Positions 1 to 8,252 of a stretch of DNA of 64,000 nt are shown here, in pieces. The notes under the pieces were generated by a model that saw only the letters and a list, made by a program, of their open reading frames with translations, was not told the origin of the DNA and ran no database searches. The first letter of the stretch is position 1. Every line of letters begins with the position of its first letter. This DNA is from Azotobacter bryophylli (GTDB taxonomy: Bacteria; Pseudomonadota; Gammaproteobacteria; Pseudomonadales; Pseudomonadaceae): contig NZ_JBHRSJ010000034.1 in NCBI RefSeq assembly GCF_042643485.1, positions 434,001-498,000 of the forward strand, read 5' to 3'. The position numbers and the translations under genes are program-made.

Positions 1-1902
1 CTCGGACCAGTCCTTCAGGGTGGGATAGGCAAGGGCGGCATTTTCTCCCATCCCAGAGAAGCTGTAGCCCAGGATGAGGAAGTTGTCTTTTATCGCGGTG
101 CGCGATTGCAGGAAACGCTCGAGTTCCTGGCCAGTGGCCAAGGTGCGCTCGCGCGTGGCATTGGGCGGCAACTGGATGTCGACGATCATGTAGCCCTGGT
201 CTTCCTGCGGCACGAAGGATTCCGGCAGACGCAGGTACAGGTAGCCCAGCAGTGCCAGGAGGCCCAGGTAGATCAGCATCAGGCGACCGCACCTCCCGAC
301 CAGCCAGGAATTCAGCGTCGCATAGCTTTCGGTGAGTCGGGCGAAGCGGCGGTTGAAGGCTCCGAAGAATCCGCCTTTGCTCTGGTGCCCGATCGGCAGC
401 GGCTTTAGTAGGGTGGCGCAGAGGGCCGGGGTGAAGGTCAGGGCGAGGAAGCCGGAGAACAGGATGGACACCGATAGCGACAGGGAGAACTGCTGGTAGA
501 TCACCCCCACCGAGCCGGACATCAGGGCCAGCGGCAGGAATACGGCCGACAGCACCAGGGTGATGCCGACGATCGCTCCAGACACCTGGCCCATGGCCTT
601 GACGGTTGCCGCCGTCGGCGGCAGACCTTCCTCGGCCATGATCCGTTCGACGTTCTCCACGACCACGATGGCATCGTCGACCAGGATGCCGATGGCCAGC
701 ACCATGCCGAACATGGTCATCATGTTCACCGAGAACCCCAGCAATTTCATGATGGCCAGAGTGCCCAGCAGGCAGACCGGGACCACGATGCTCGGGATCA
801 GGGTGTAGCGGATGTTCTGCAGGAAGAGGAACATCACGATGAACACCAGGATCATGGCCTCGACCAGCGTATGGATGACCTTGTCTATCGCCACGTCGAC
901 GAAGCGCGAGGTGTCGTACGGCACGGAGAACTCGACACCCTCCGGGAAATTCACCGAGAGCTCGGACAGGCGTTGTCTGACTGCCTCGGCGGTCTTGACC
1001 GCATTGGCCCCGGGGGCGAGCTGGACCCCGGCGCTCACTGCCGGCCTGCCGTTCAGGCGCGCCGCGAAGTTGTAGTTCTCGCTGCCGATTTCGAGGCGGG
1101 CGACGTCAGCCAGTCGCACGGTGGCCCCGTCCGGGGCCGCTCTCAACACGATGGCGCCGAATTCTTCCGGTGTTTCCAGCGACCCGCGTACGGCCAGGGT
1201 CGCAGTGATCTCCTGTTCCAGCGAGCCGGGCGAGCCGCCGAAGCTGCCTGCCGGCACCTGTACGTTCTGGGCGCGTATCGCACCGGCCACGTCGTCGACG
1301 GAGAGGCCGTATTCGACCAGTTTCTGCGGATCGATCCAGACCCGCATGGCCGCCTCGGCGTCGAAGAACTGCAGCTTGCCGACTCCGGGTACGCGGCGGA
1401 TCTCGTTATTGATGTTGCGCGCGGCATAGTCGGCCAGGGCCGTGGTGTCCTGGCGTTGCACGTCCTGCTTGTACCCCAGGGCGTAGAACATAAGGAAGCC
1501 GGCGCTGGTCTGCTGCACGCTGATGCCTTGGGTGAGCACGGCCTGGGGAATGCGCGCCTCGGCCTTCTTCAGCCGGTTCTGCACGTCGACCTGGGCGAAG
1601 TCCGGATTCGTTCCCGGCCGGAACGTCACCACGATCTCGGCCACGCCGTTGGAGTTGCTCGTCGACTCGAAGTAGAGCAGGCCGTTGGCACCGCTGAGCT
1701 CGTCCTCGATGACGCTGGTCACCGAGTCGAGCAGGACCTTGGCCGAGGCTCCCGGATAGCTGGCGGTGATGGTGATCTGTGGCGGTGCCACGTTGGGGTA
1801 CTGCGCCACCGGCAGGGCCGGAAGGGCAAGCAGGCCGGCCAGCGAGATGAACAGGGCCACGACCCAGGCGAAGTTGGGCCGCTTGATGAAAAAACCGGAC
1901 AT
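1..1902 (-). CDS. RND multidrug efflux pump inner-membrane subunit (AcrB/MexB type), 3' end cut by window
   Basis: This is the proton-driven inner-membrane pump of a tripartite drug efflux system. The reading frame begins with MSGFFIKRPNFAWV and stays open for 634 residues to the window edge, so about 400 C-terminal residues of the usual ~1040 lie outside. Visible landmarks are the first transmembrane helix followed by the LPALPVAQYPNVAPP segment, the periplasmic porter region with QNRLKKAEARIPQAV, and the TM4 segment GILVDDAIVVVENVER, which carries the Asp-Asp pair of the proton relay found in the HAE1 (drug) group rather than the heavy-metal group. It follows the adaptor gene after 26 bases, so the two form an operon. 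The substrate cannot be deduced. Family assignment is firm; the ATG at 1902 is the natural start for this family. Confidence 0.95.
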   Translation of the reverse strand, partial: MSGFFIKRPNFAWVVALFISLAGLLALPALPVAQYPNVAPPQITITASYPGASAKVLLDSVTSVIEDELSGANGLLYFESTSNSNGVAEIVVTFRPGTNPDFAQVDVQNRLKKAEARIPQAVLTQGISVQQTSAGFLMFYALGYKQDVQRQDTTALADYAARNINNEIRRVPGVGKLQFFDAEAAMRVWIDPQKLVEYGLSVDDVAGAIRAQNVQVPAGSFGGSPGSLEQEITATLAVRGSLETPEEFGAIVLRAAPDGATVRLADVARLEIGSENYNFAARLNGRPAVSAGVQLAPGANAVKTAEAVRQRLSELSVNFPEGVEFSVPYDTSRFVDVAIDKVIHTLVEAMILVFIVMFLFLQNIRYTLIPSIVVPVCLLGTLAIMKLLGFSVNMMTMFGMVLAIGILVDDAIVVVENVERIMAEEGLPPTAATVKAMGQVSGAIVGITLVLSAVFLPLALMSGSVGVIYQQFSLSLSVSILFSGFLALTFTPALCATLLKPLPIGHQSKGGFFGAFNRRFARLTESYATLNSWLVGRCGRLMLIYLGLLALLGYLYLRLPESFVPQEDQGYMIVDIQLPPNATRERTLATGQELERFLQSRTAIKDNFLILGYSFSGMGENAALAYPTLKDWSE

Positions 1903-1928
1903 GTCGAATCCTCGCGCGCCTGTTGCGC

Positions 1929-3083
1929 TCACTCGTGGCGAGCCGCCTGTTGGGTATCATCGGGCTGCATGGCGACGCGATCCCCGGGATTGAGTCCGCT
2001 CAGCCCGCCGACGATGACGCGCTCGCCGGCTTCGATGCCGCTGAGGATCTGCCAGCGCGAGTCCTGCATCACCCCGGTCGTCACGGCTCTGACCTGGGCG
2101 ATGCCGTCCTGCCCGACCACCATCACCGAAGCCTGCCCATCGTTGTCGCGCCGAACCGCGCGCTGGGGCAGCAGGATGGCCTGTCTGTCCGTGCCTTGAG
2201 AGGCGCGCACGCGGACGTACATGCCGGGCAGCAGGATCCTGTCCGGATTGGCGAAGCGGCCACGCAGCGACACCTGGCCGGTGCTGCGGTCCACGGTCGC
2301 GTCGGTGAACATGAGGGTGCCCTGGGTACTGTAACCGGTACCCTCGATCTGGATGCTCAGCCGATCGCCGTCGCGCTCGGACAGGCTGCCTTGCTTGAGC
2401 ACCTCGCGCAGTTTCAGTGCCTCGGCGACCGGCTGGGTGAAGTCGGCGTAGATCGGGTCCAACTGATGGATGCGAGCCATCAGCGTGGCCTCGCCCTGGC
2501 CGACCAGCGCGCCCTCAGTGACGAGCGCACGCCCGATGCGACCGGAAATCGGCGCACGGACACTGGCATAGCCGAGGTTCAGGGTCGCCGTTTCAAGCTC
2601 GGCGAGAGCGCTCTGCCTGGAGGCTTCGGCGCTGCGCAGCGTGGCCCGTGCACTGTCGAATTCCTGTTGGCTGACCGCTTCGATCCTGACCAGGGGCTCG
2701 TAGCGGCGGATTCTGGCCTGGGCATCGAAAAGCTGAGCCTCGGCGCGAGCCAGCTCGCCCTGGGCGCGCGACACGGCGGCCTTCAGTGGCGCCGGATCGA
2801 TCTGGAACAGCAGGTCTCCGGCTTTCACGTCCGCCCCTTCCTCGAAATTCTGTTCGAGCACGATGCCGGCCACCCGTGCGCGCACTTCTGCGATCCGTAC
2901 CGGCTCGATGCGTCCAGGCAGTTCGGCGTACAGGGGCAGGATCTCGTGCGTGGCCGTCACGGTCCTCACCTCGCGCGGTGCCGGCTCTTGTTCCGTTTGC
3001 TCCGGTCCGCCGCAGCCGCTCAAGGCCAGCGTGACCGCTAGCGCCATACTGATCGAGCGCACACGGGGTGGTATGACATGCAT
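1929..3083 (-). CDS. RND efflux periplasmic adaptor lipoprotein (AcrA/MexA type)
   Basis: Membrane fusion protein that links the inner-membrane pump to an outer-membrane TolC-like channel. The N-terminus is a lipoprotein signal with the lipobox LSGC (Cys24 counted from this start). It is followed by the barrel-sandwich/lipoyl half (RVAGIVLEQNFEEGADVKAG), an alpha-helical hairpin (about 95-160), the second lipoyl half (VRAPISGRIG) and the C-terminal beta-barrel and membrane-proximal domains. At ~384 residues it has the normal family length. An in-frame GTG at 3095 would add four residues; the ATG at 3083 is preferred, though neither has a strong ribosome binding site. It is the first gene of the pump operon, divergent from the TetR-type regulator. 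No outer-membrane channel gene is seen in the window; it may lie beyond the left edge or be shared. Confidence 0.93.
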   Translation of the reverse strand: MHVIPPRVRSISMALAVTLALSGCGGPEQTEQEPAPREVRTVTATHEILPLYAELPGRIEPVRIAEVRARVAGIVLEQNFEEGADVKAGDLLFQIDPAPLKAAVSRAQGELARAEAQLFDAQARIRRYEPLVRIEAVSQQEFDSARATLRSAEASRQSALAELETATLNLGYASVRAPISGRIGRALVTEGALVGQGEATLMARIHQLDPIYADFTQPVAEALKLREVLKQGSLSERDGDRLSIQIEGTGYSTQGTLMFTDATVDRSTGQVSLRGRFANPDRILLPGMYVRVRASQGTDRQAILLPQRAVRRDNDGQASVMVVGQDGIAQVRAVTTGVMQDSRWQILSGIEAGERVIVGGLSGLNPGDRVAMQPDDTQQAARHE

Positions 3084-3137
3084 GATTTCATCCACAGGAA
3101 GGCTTTAAGGTTGTGGATGCTATACAAAAGATTCTAT

Positions 3138-3155
3138 TGAGACAATAAAGTCTCA
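3138..3155. promoter_or_regulatory. Candidate TetR-type operator between efflux operon and regulator
   Basis: TGAGACAATAAAGTCTCA is a perfect 6-bp inverted repeat with a 6-bp spacer. It sits in the 158-bp divergent spacer, 55 bp from the adaptor ATG and 87 bp from the regulator start, where a local repressor would control both genes. A second overlapping repeat, ACAAT (3142-3146) and ATTGT (3155-3159), shares part of it. Binding by the neighbouring regulator is inferred from position. Confidence 0.55.
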
Positions 3156-3241
3156 TTGTGGTCCGGTTGATCTCGAATTCTTCACAAAGAAGCGAGGAGT
3201 TTTTTGCATAATGCCCGGCCGAAACTGCCTATGGGGCCTCT

Positions 3242-3802
3242 ATGTCAATTGCTAACACAGACGAAAAGCTGCTGAAGGCGCTGGCCACCGGGTTGGTCGT
3301 GCGTCCTCGGGCGACTTTGAAGGAGTTGGCCGAGGCGGCCGGCGTGAGTAAGGCTACCCTGCATCGCCTCTATGGCACCCGGGACAATCTGGTCGACATG
3401 CTGATGTGCCATACCTCCAAGGTCATGGCGCAGATAATCGAGGAGGCCGATTTGCAAACGGCCGAGCCCGTGGTGGCATTGCGAATGTTGATCGACGGTC
3501 ATCTCGCGCACCGAGAGTTGATGCTTTTCCTGATGTTCATGTACCGCCCGGATTCTCTGGACTGGGTCGAGGAGGGCAGTCCATGGAAAAGCCTCGTCGA
3601 TGCCTTGGATGCCTTCTTTCTGCGCGGCCAGCAGCTGGGGGCCTTCCGAGTCGATGTCGGTGCTCCCGTGCTCACCGATCTGCTCGGCGCGCTGATCTGG
3701 GGCATGGTCGATTCGGAGCGATTGGGGCGAGCGGCCCCCGCGCGCTCGGCAACGGTCCTCGAGCAGATGTTCCTCTATGGGGCTACTCCAAGAGTCGTTT
3801 AG
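3242..3802 (+). CDS. TetR/AcrR-family transcriptional regulator
   Basis: A 186-residue one-component regulator. The N-terminal helix-turn-helix is clear around residues 20-60 (ATLKELAEAAGVSKATLHRLYG followed by DNLVDML), with the conserved Tyr and Gly of the TetR DNA-binding unit. The remaining all-helical part is the ligand-binding and dimerisation domain. TetR-type genes divergent from RND pumps usually repress the pump and respond to a substrate, and that is the likely role here. The ATG at 3242 is the first start in frame; the upstream GGGGCC is a poor Shine-Dalgarno match. The effector is unknown. Confidence 0.9.
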   Translation: MSIANTDEKLLKALATGLVVRPRATLKELAEAAGVSKATLHRLYGTRDNLVDMLMCHTSKVMAQIIEEADLQTAEPVVALRMLIDGHLAHRELMLFLMFMYRPDSLDWVEEGSPWKSLVDALDAFFLRGQQLGAFRVDVGAPVLTDLLGALIWGMVDSERLGRAAPARSATVLEQMFLYGATPRVV

Positions 3803-3815
3803 GCTCCAGAGTATC

Positions 3816-4582
3816 TCAAAAGAAAAGGCCACCCGAAGGTGGCCTTGACCGCCATGCCGCGATGAGTTGCCGGGCGAGTGCCATCTCGACCGAGTCCCCG
3901 TCCTGGTTCAGCGCATCGAGCCCCGATTCCGGCACGTCTCCCGACGTGCTCTGGGCCACGGCGATCTTCTTGGCCATCAGCTGCAGGCAGGTGATCTGCG
4001 AACTGCCGGCATAGCCGAAGAACACCACCCGCACCGGGTGCTTCTGCCCGATCCGCCACGACCGTCGCGCCGCCTGCTGCGGGGTGTAGACGTTGTAGCC
4101 CGTCTGCAGGAAGGCGATGGTCGGGAAGTCCAGCAGATCCAGGCCGGTCTTCACCCGTTCCGGATTGGTAATCCGTACATCGATCCCTCGATCGACCTGG
4201 TCGAAAATCCAATCCTCCCGCCGGGCTGTGTCCACCGAGGCGCGCAGCACCGCCACCTTCAAGCCGGCCTGTTCCAGCATCCGCTTGAGTCGACTGGTGG
4301 TGTCGCGTGTCCCGCTGTACACGGTGTAGGCCAGGACCTTGCGCTGCCGGGCTTCTCCGCGAGGCAGATGTCGACCAGGGCCCGCTTGCAGCCCAATCCC
4401 TCACCGGCATCCAGGCAGAAGAACTCGGCTAGTGCGCCGGTCTGGGCGACCGGTTCGTCGGCACCTGACAAGACGCGTAGACGCTGCCGCGCGGCCGCGG
4501 GCAGGTGCCCGGTGCTGATTTCCCAGCATGGCCGGTCTCGAACGTCAGCCGTTGCACTATTTTTATGAGCCGGCAGCCTCAT
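3816..4582 (-). pseudogene. Remnant of a SNF2/DEAD-type helicase C-terminus, frameshifted and 5'-truncated
   Basis: Two minus-strand frames together read as the C-terminal lobe of a helicase of the kind found on mobile elements. The upstream piece (about 4330-4560) contains LSGADEPVAQTGALAEFF and GLGCKRALVDICLAE. A one-base loss after GAGAA near 4348 shifts the frame, and the same protein resumes as ARQRKVLAYTVYSGTRDTT. The downstream piece has ITNPERVKTGLDLLDFPTI and AARRSWRIGQKHPVRVVFF, matching helicase motifs V and VI (the RRSWRIGQ arginine finger). The N-terminal ATPase lobe is missing and the 5' side runs into the lysR gene. A 168-residue open frame (3816-4322) could still be translated but would lack any ATPase site. 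The last residues are encoded by the terminator hairpin itself. Confidence 0.65.
3818..3846 (-). terminator. Rho-independent terminator (minus-strand transcription)
   Basis: AAGGCCACC (3825-3833), a 4-nt loop and GGTGGCCTT (3838-3846) form a perfect 9-bp stem. Read on the minus strand the stem is followed by TTTTCTTTT. It lies inside the 3' end of the helicase remnant and may also limit read-through from the convergent tetR gene. Confidence 0.8.
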
Positions 4583-5477
4583 GCCGTAGCCAGTCCCGAA
4601 AGGCTATAAGCCTCGGCAAGCTGGCGCACTCGGGACGGTACACGACATAGTAGGCCAGCTCGGAAACGAACCGGATCTCCGGGAAAAGTCGTACCAGCCG
4701 CCCCGCTGCCAGATCGTCGTGGGCCATGACGCTACGGGCGAGCGCGACACCCCGGCCCTCGATCGCCGCCTGCAGAACCGCTGCGGAGTTATTGATCTTC
4801 ATGCCGCGTGAGGTCGCCACGCCCGTTACCCCGACCTCCTGAAGCCACTGATCCCAGGTAGGGAAGCCGGCATGACCATCCATCGACAGGTCGTGGATCA
4901 AGGTGACGCGCCCGAGGTCGTTGGGCTCGTGCAGAGGCTGGTTCCTCCGCAGGAACTCAGGGGAGCACACCGGGTAGATTTCCTCCTCCATCAGTTTTTC
5001 CGCCGTCACCCCCTGCCAGGTTCCTGTGCCGTAGCGCACGCCGATATCCACCCGCTGGGCAACGAAATCCACCAGTTTGAGGCTGGTCTCCAGGCGCACA
5101 TCCGTGTCGGGGCAGGTGGCCTGGAATCGCTCGAAGCGTGGTAGCAGCCACTTGGCGGCGAAAGCCGGACTGACGGTCACGGTCAGCACGCCGCTGGCGG
5201 TGCTCTCTTTAAGGCGTTCCAGCCCCAGGCTCAACTTGTCGAAGCCGGCTCGAATCTCGGGCAAGGCGCGCAGAGCGGCTTCGGTGGCGACGAGTCTGGC
5301 CCGGCCGCTGGTGCTGCGGACGAACAAAGGCATTCCGAGCCATTCTTCAAGGCTTCGTACAAGCTGGCCTACGGCTGCTGGCGTGACGTTGAGCTCCGCG
5401 GCCGCTGCCGAAAAGCTCTGGTGGCGAGCACTGGCTTCAAAGGCTCGCAAGGCGTTCAGGTGGCTGGGGGCCTTCAT
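4563..5477 (-). CDS. LysR-family transcriptional regulator (GcvA-like)
   Basis: A 304-residue LysR regulator. The winged helix-turn-helix occupies residues ~6-64 (LNALRAFEASARHQSFSAAA, then ELNVTPAAVGQLVRSLEEWLG), and a two-lobed effector domain spans ~90-300. The sequence VTPAAVGQ at the recognition helix and the segment RVDIGVRYGTG are typical of the GcvA/AmpR-like branch. It is divergent from the five-gene cluster starting at 5640 and is probably its regulator. Its ATG at 5477 has no clear ribosome binding site, and a perfect dyad begins five bases upstream, which suggests autoregulation. The co-inducer is unknown. The 3' end overlaps the first codons of the helicase remnant frame. Confidence 0.93.
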   Translation of the reverse strand: MKAPSHLNALRAFEASARHQSFSAAAAELNVTPAAVGQLVRSLEEWLGMPLFVRSTSGRARLVATEAALRALPEIRAGFDKLSLGLERLKESTASGVLTVTVSPAFAAKWLLPRFERFQATCPDTDVRLETSLKLVDFVAQRVDIGVRYGTGTWQGVTAEKLMEEEIYPVCSPEFLRRNQPLHEPNDLGRVTLIHDLSMDGHAGFPTWDQWLQEVGVTGVATSRGMKINNSAAVLQAAIEGRGVALARSVMAHDDLAAGRLVRLFPEIRFVSELAYYVVYRPECASLPRLIAFRDWLRHEAAGS

Positions 5478-5481
5478 ACCA

Positions 5482-5514
5482 ATAAAGTTTTTCTTTCAGT
5501 CAGGAAAACTTTAT
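5482..5514. promoter_or_regulatory. Perfect 10+10 bp dyad, candidate LysR operator
   Basis: ATAAAGTTTT (5482-5491) and AAAACTTTAT (5505-5514) are exact inverted repeats separated by 13 bp. The dyad lies immediately upstream of the lysR start codon in the 162-bp divergent spacer. Two further dyads follow: GCCCAT/ATGGGC (5522-5540) and CCAAAA/TTTTGG with GAA-A-TTC inside (5569-5588). Placement fits LysR autoregulation and activation of the opposite cluster; binding is inferred. Confidence 0.6.
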
Positions 5515-5639
5515 CTCATTTGCCCATCGCCTGCATGGGCGGAAGAATCTCAAGGAAAGGGCTGGTGGCCAAAAAGAAATTCTTTTGGTTTTCCGCCGGC
5601 TCATGCATGCCGTTCGATCTTGACCCACAGGAGCTGGCT

Positions 5640-5924
5640 ATGGCTGCTTACCTGCAAATCACCCTCAACATCTCTGCCGCCAACCGGGCTGCCGCTGCCG
5701 GCATCTACCAGAAGTACAAGGCGCCGTTCCTCAACACCATCGCCGGCGCGAAGACGAAGGAACTGCTGGTGCGCGAGGAGGACGTGCAGGTGCTGCATGG
5801 CTTCGACAGCGCCGAGAACGCACGGGCCTACCTGCAGAGCGAATTATTCACAGCCGACGTGGTTGCCGGTCTTGAGCCTCTGCTGGATGCCAGCCCCGAT
5901 GTGCGTATCTACCAAGTCGTCTGA
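5640..5924 (+). CDS. Small hypothetical protein, likely dimeric alpha-beta barrel fold
   Basis: A 94-residue protein starting MAAYLQITLNISAANRAAAA. The ATG at 5640 has a good ribosome binding site (CAGGAG at 5628-5633), which argues against the longer upstream frame. The pattern of alternating strands (YLQITLNIS, KELLVREEDVQVLHGF, DVRIYQVV) and two helices resembles the ferredoxin-like dimeric barrels of antibiotic-biosynthesis-monooxygenase relatives, but no catalytic residues can be named. It is the first gene of a plus-strand cluster opposite lysR and is followed after 46 bases by the AhpD-like gene. The assignment as a real gene is strong from its start signal and context; function is unknown. 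Confidence 0.75.
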   Translation: MAAYLQITLNISAANRAAAAGIYQKYKAPFLNTIAGAKTKELLVREEDVQVLHGFDSAENARAYLQSELFTADVVAGLEPLLDASPDVRIYQVV

Positions 5925-5970
5925 CCTTCGGACGCAACGCAACCCAGCATTCCCCGCACGAGAGACTGCC

Positions 5971-6315
5971 ATGATGCAAGACTGGAACGCATACCGTGCT
6001 TCCTTGATGGAACTGGTAGACGACTACGCCCAAGAAAACCCTGATGTGATGCAGGGGCTGATGACGATCAACAACGCTGCCGCCAAGACCGGCCATCTGG
6101 AGCCGAAGATGCACGGACTGATAGCCCTGGCCGTGGCGGCGACGACACGCTGCGATGGTTGCATTTCCGTACACGTCAAGAAGGCCGTCGAACACGGCGC
6201 TACGCGGGAGGAAATCGCCGAGGCGCTGGGCGTGGCCATCGCCCTGAACGCGGGCGCCGCGCTGGTGTACTCGGCACGCGTGCTGGAAGCCGTCGGACAA
6301 CTGCCTGAGGCCTGA
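5971..6315 (+). CDS. Carboxymuconolactone decarboxylase family protein (AhpD-like)
   Basis: A 114-residue all-helical protein of the CMD/AhpD family. The central segment TTRCDGCISVHVKKAVEHGATREEIAEALGVAIALNAGAA carries the CxxC pair and the downstream His characteristic of the redox-active AhpD-like subgroup, rather than the true decarboxylase that lacks the cysteines. Such proteins act as thiol-disulfide partners or peroxidases. Adjacent genes code for a cupin and an FAD oxidase, so removal of peroxide or a reactive product is plausible. The start at 5971 is the first of two adjacent ATG codons. Length is typical for the short members. Confidence 0.88.
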   Translation: MMQDWNAYRASLMELVDDYAQENPDVMQGLMTINNAAAKTGHLEPKMHGLIALAVAATTRCDGCISVHVKKAVEHGATREEIAEALGVAIALNAGAALVYSARVLEAVGQLPEA

Positions 6316-6391
6316 TTGGCATTGACGGGGTAACGGCTGTCGATCATTCGGCCAGCCGAGCGTTCTTCTTCAATGGCTGGATAATCCGCTT

Positions 6392-7060
6392 ATGCTCATC
6401 AATGCAGACTTTTCGCGCCGCGCCATCGTGGCGCCTTGTCAGTACCAATGGGTCGCCTCTCCCCAGCGCGGTGTCGAACGCATGATGTTGGACCGGCAGG
6501 GCGGAGAACAAGCTCGGGCGACCAGTATCGTGCGCTACGCTCCCAAGTCCTTCTTCCCGTACCACCAGCATCCTGGCGGGGAGGAGATCCTTGTTCTGTC
6601 CGGCATCTTCTCCGAAGGCGACGAACACTATAGGGCGGGCTGCTATCTGCGTAATCCGCCGGGTTCAAGCCATCAACCCTCCAGCAGTGAGGGGGCCGTT
6701 ATTTTCGTCAAGCTCTGGCAGATGCCGCCGGGCGAGAACCGCCGAGTGCGCATCGATACCTGCGCCCCGTCCTCCTGGCGCGGACATGAGGCGCGCAAGG
6801 TATGTCCGCTGTTCTCCGACGATACCGAGCAGGTCAGCCTGCTGCGCCTGGCACCGGGCGAAGCCTTGTTTGCCGGTCCGTTGAGCAGCGCAGAATTGCT
6901 GGTGCTGGGCGGGGAGCTGGCTGATGGAGGCCAGTCCTACCCGCGCGGCAGCTGGATGCGCCTGCCCGGCGGCGAGTACCCGGAGATCGCGGCTGGTATT
7001 CGGGGAACCACCCTCTACCTCAAGACTGGCCACCTGACCGATATGGCGATGGAGGCATAG
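6392..7060 (+). CDS. Double-cupin protein, ChrR cupin-like
   Basis: A 222-residue protein with two cupin modules. The first (about 35-110) contains a canonical metal-binding stretch, FPYHQHPGGEEILVLSG, with His-x-His and the downstream Glu, followed by GCYLRNPPGSSHQPSSSEGAV. The second (about 130-215) includes LRLAPGEALFAGPLSSAELLVLGGEL and ends GTTLYLKTGHL; its metal ligands are less evident. The arrangement matches the C-terminal cupin part of ChrR-type anti-sigma factors, but the zinc-binding anti-sigma domain is missing and no ECF sigma gene is nearby, so an enzymatic or ligand-binding role is more likely. Its stop is followed after 2 bases by the amine oxidase ATG, showing tight coupling. 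Confidence 0.85.
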   Translation: MLINADFSRRAIVAPCQYQWVASPQRGVERMMLDRQGGEQARATSIVRYAPKSFFPYHQHPGGEEILVLSGIFSEGDEHYRAGCYLRNPPGSSHQPSSSEGAVIFVKLWQMPPGENRRVRIDTCAPSSWRGHEARKVCPLFSDDTEQVSLLRLAPGEALFAGPLSSAELLVLGGELADGGQSYPRGSWMRLPGGEYPEIAAGIRGTTLYLKTGHLTDMAMEA

Positions 7061-7062
7061 GC

Positions 7063-8199
7063 ATGCAGACAGCACGTATTGCCATCATCGGCGCGGGTCT
7101 GAGCGGTCTGTATGCGGCCTATCTGCTGGAGCGCAGGGGCATCCGGGACTACGTGATCCTGGAGGCTCGGGATACCCTTGGAGGGCGCATCACGACCGCT
7201 CATGCCTCGGGCATGACGCCCCTAGGAGACGATTTCGACCGCTTCGATCTGGGGGCGACGTGGTTCTGGCCCGATTACCAGCGCACGCTTGACCGTGTGG
7301 TCAGCGAGTTCGGCCTGGAGCGCTTCGAGCAGGAGGAGACCGGCGACATGGTCGTAGAGCGCTCGCCCGACGATCCGCCCGTGCATGTGCGCGGCTACGT
7401 CGATTCGCCTACCCCGATGCGTTTGGTGGGGGGAATGGCATCGCTGATCGATGCCCTGAGTCAACGCCTGGACGCTACGCGGATCATTGCCGGTCAACAG
7501 GTTCGGCGCTTGCAATGCGATGGACGGCAGATCGAATTGGAGGCCCACGATCGGCATGGGGATGTCATGTCCTATCGGGTCGATCGTGTCCTTCTGGCCG
7601 TTCCACCCCGCTTGGCGATGGCAACGATCGACTTCCATCCCGCACTGCCCGAGGCGTCGATGCGCGCCTGGCAAAGCATCGCGACATGGATGGCGCCGCA
7701 TGCCAAGTATGTCGCCGTCTATGACAAGCCGTTCTGGCGTGCGTTGGGGCTATCCGGCAAGGCCCGCAGTGCCTCAGGGCCGCTGACTGAGATCCATGAT
7801 GCGTCAGTACCGGGCGGCAGCGCGGCACTTTTCGGCTTTTTGAGTCTGCCGGCGCACGTACGCCGGAACCTTTCCGAAGACGTACTGCGCTCGCATTGTC
7901 GAGCACAGCTCTATCGGCTGTTCGGCCCTTGGGCGGCAGCGCCCAAGGCCGAGTTCATCAAAGATTGGGCCGCAGATCCGTACACGGCGACGGTTGCTGA
8001 CCAGGATGGTCCGGTCTACCGCAGCATCGCTTCTTTGGCCACGGCATCGGCCGGCATATGGCGTAATCGCGTCATAGGCATTGCCAGTGAATGGTCAAGT
8101 GAGTTTCCTGGCTATCTCGCCGGTGCCATCAAGGCTGCCAGCGATGGCGTGGAAGCTTTGCTGCTGGATTCGACCGCAAACCGCCACATCTCGGCATGA
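7063..8199 (+). CDS. Flavin-containing amine oxidase family protein
   Basis: A 378-residue FAD oxidoreductase of the monoamine oxidase/phytoene-desaturase-like group. The Rossmann dinucleotide motif is at residues 6-40 (IAIIGAGLSGLYAAYLLE followed by VILEARDTLGGRI), the second conserved motif (VGGMASLIDAL) is near 125, and the C-terminal FAD-contacting segment (GIWRNRVIGIASEWSSEFPGYLAGAI) carries the family pattern ASE-x-G-YLAGA. It lacks a signal peptide and is somewhat shorter than typical 430-500-residue members. It is coupled to the double-cupin gene and precedes an MFS transporter, so the cluster probably imports or exports and oxidises a small amine or related compound. The substrate cannot be read from the sequence. 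Confidence 0.9.
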   Translation: MQTARIAIIGAGLSGLYAAYLLERRGIRDYVILEARDTLGGRITTAHASGMTPLGDDFDRFDLGATWFWPDYQRTLDRVVSEFGLERFEQEETGDMVVERSPDDPPVHVRGYVDSPTPMRLVGGMASLIDALSQRLDATRIIAGQQVRRLQCDGRQIELEAHDRHGDVMSYRVDRVLLAVPPRLAMATIDFHPALPEASMRAWQSIATWMAPHAKYVAVYDKPFWRALGLSGKARSASGPLTEIHDASVPGGSAALFGFLSLPAHVRRNLSEDVLRSHCRAQLYRLFGPWAAAPKAEFIKDWAADPYTATVADQDGPVYRSIASLATASAGIWRNRVIGIASEWSSEFPGYLAGAIKAASDGVEALLLDSTANRHISA

Positions 8200-8252
8200 T
8201 TCATACCCCCTTGCCCGCAGGGCTCGCTCCTCAGAGTCAGAGTAAATAGCAG

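Noticed and set aside
871..2199. Long plus-strand frame of 442 codons over the efflux operon
   Set aside because: It is antisense to the clear RND pump and adaptor genes, has no family resemblance and arises from high GC content.
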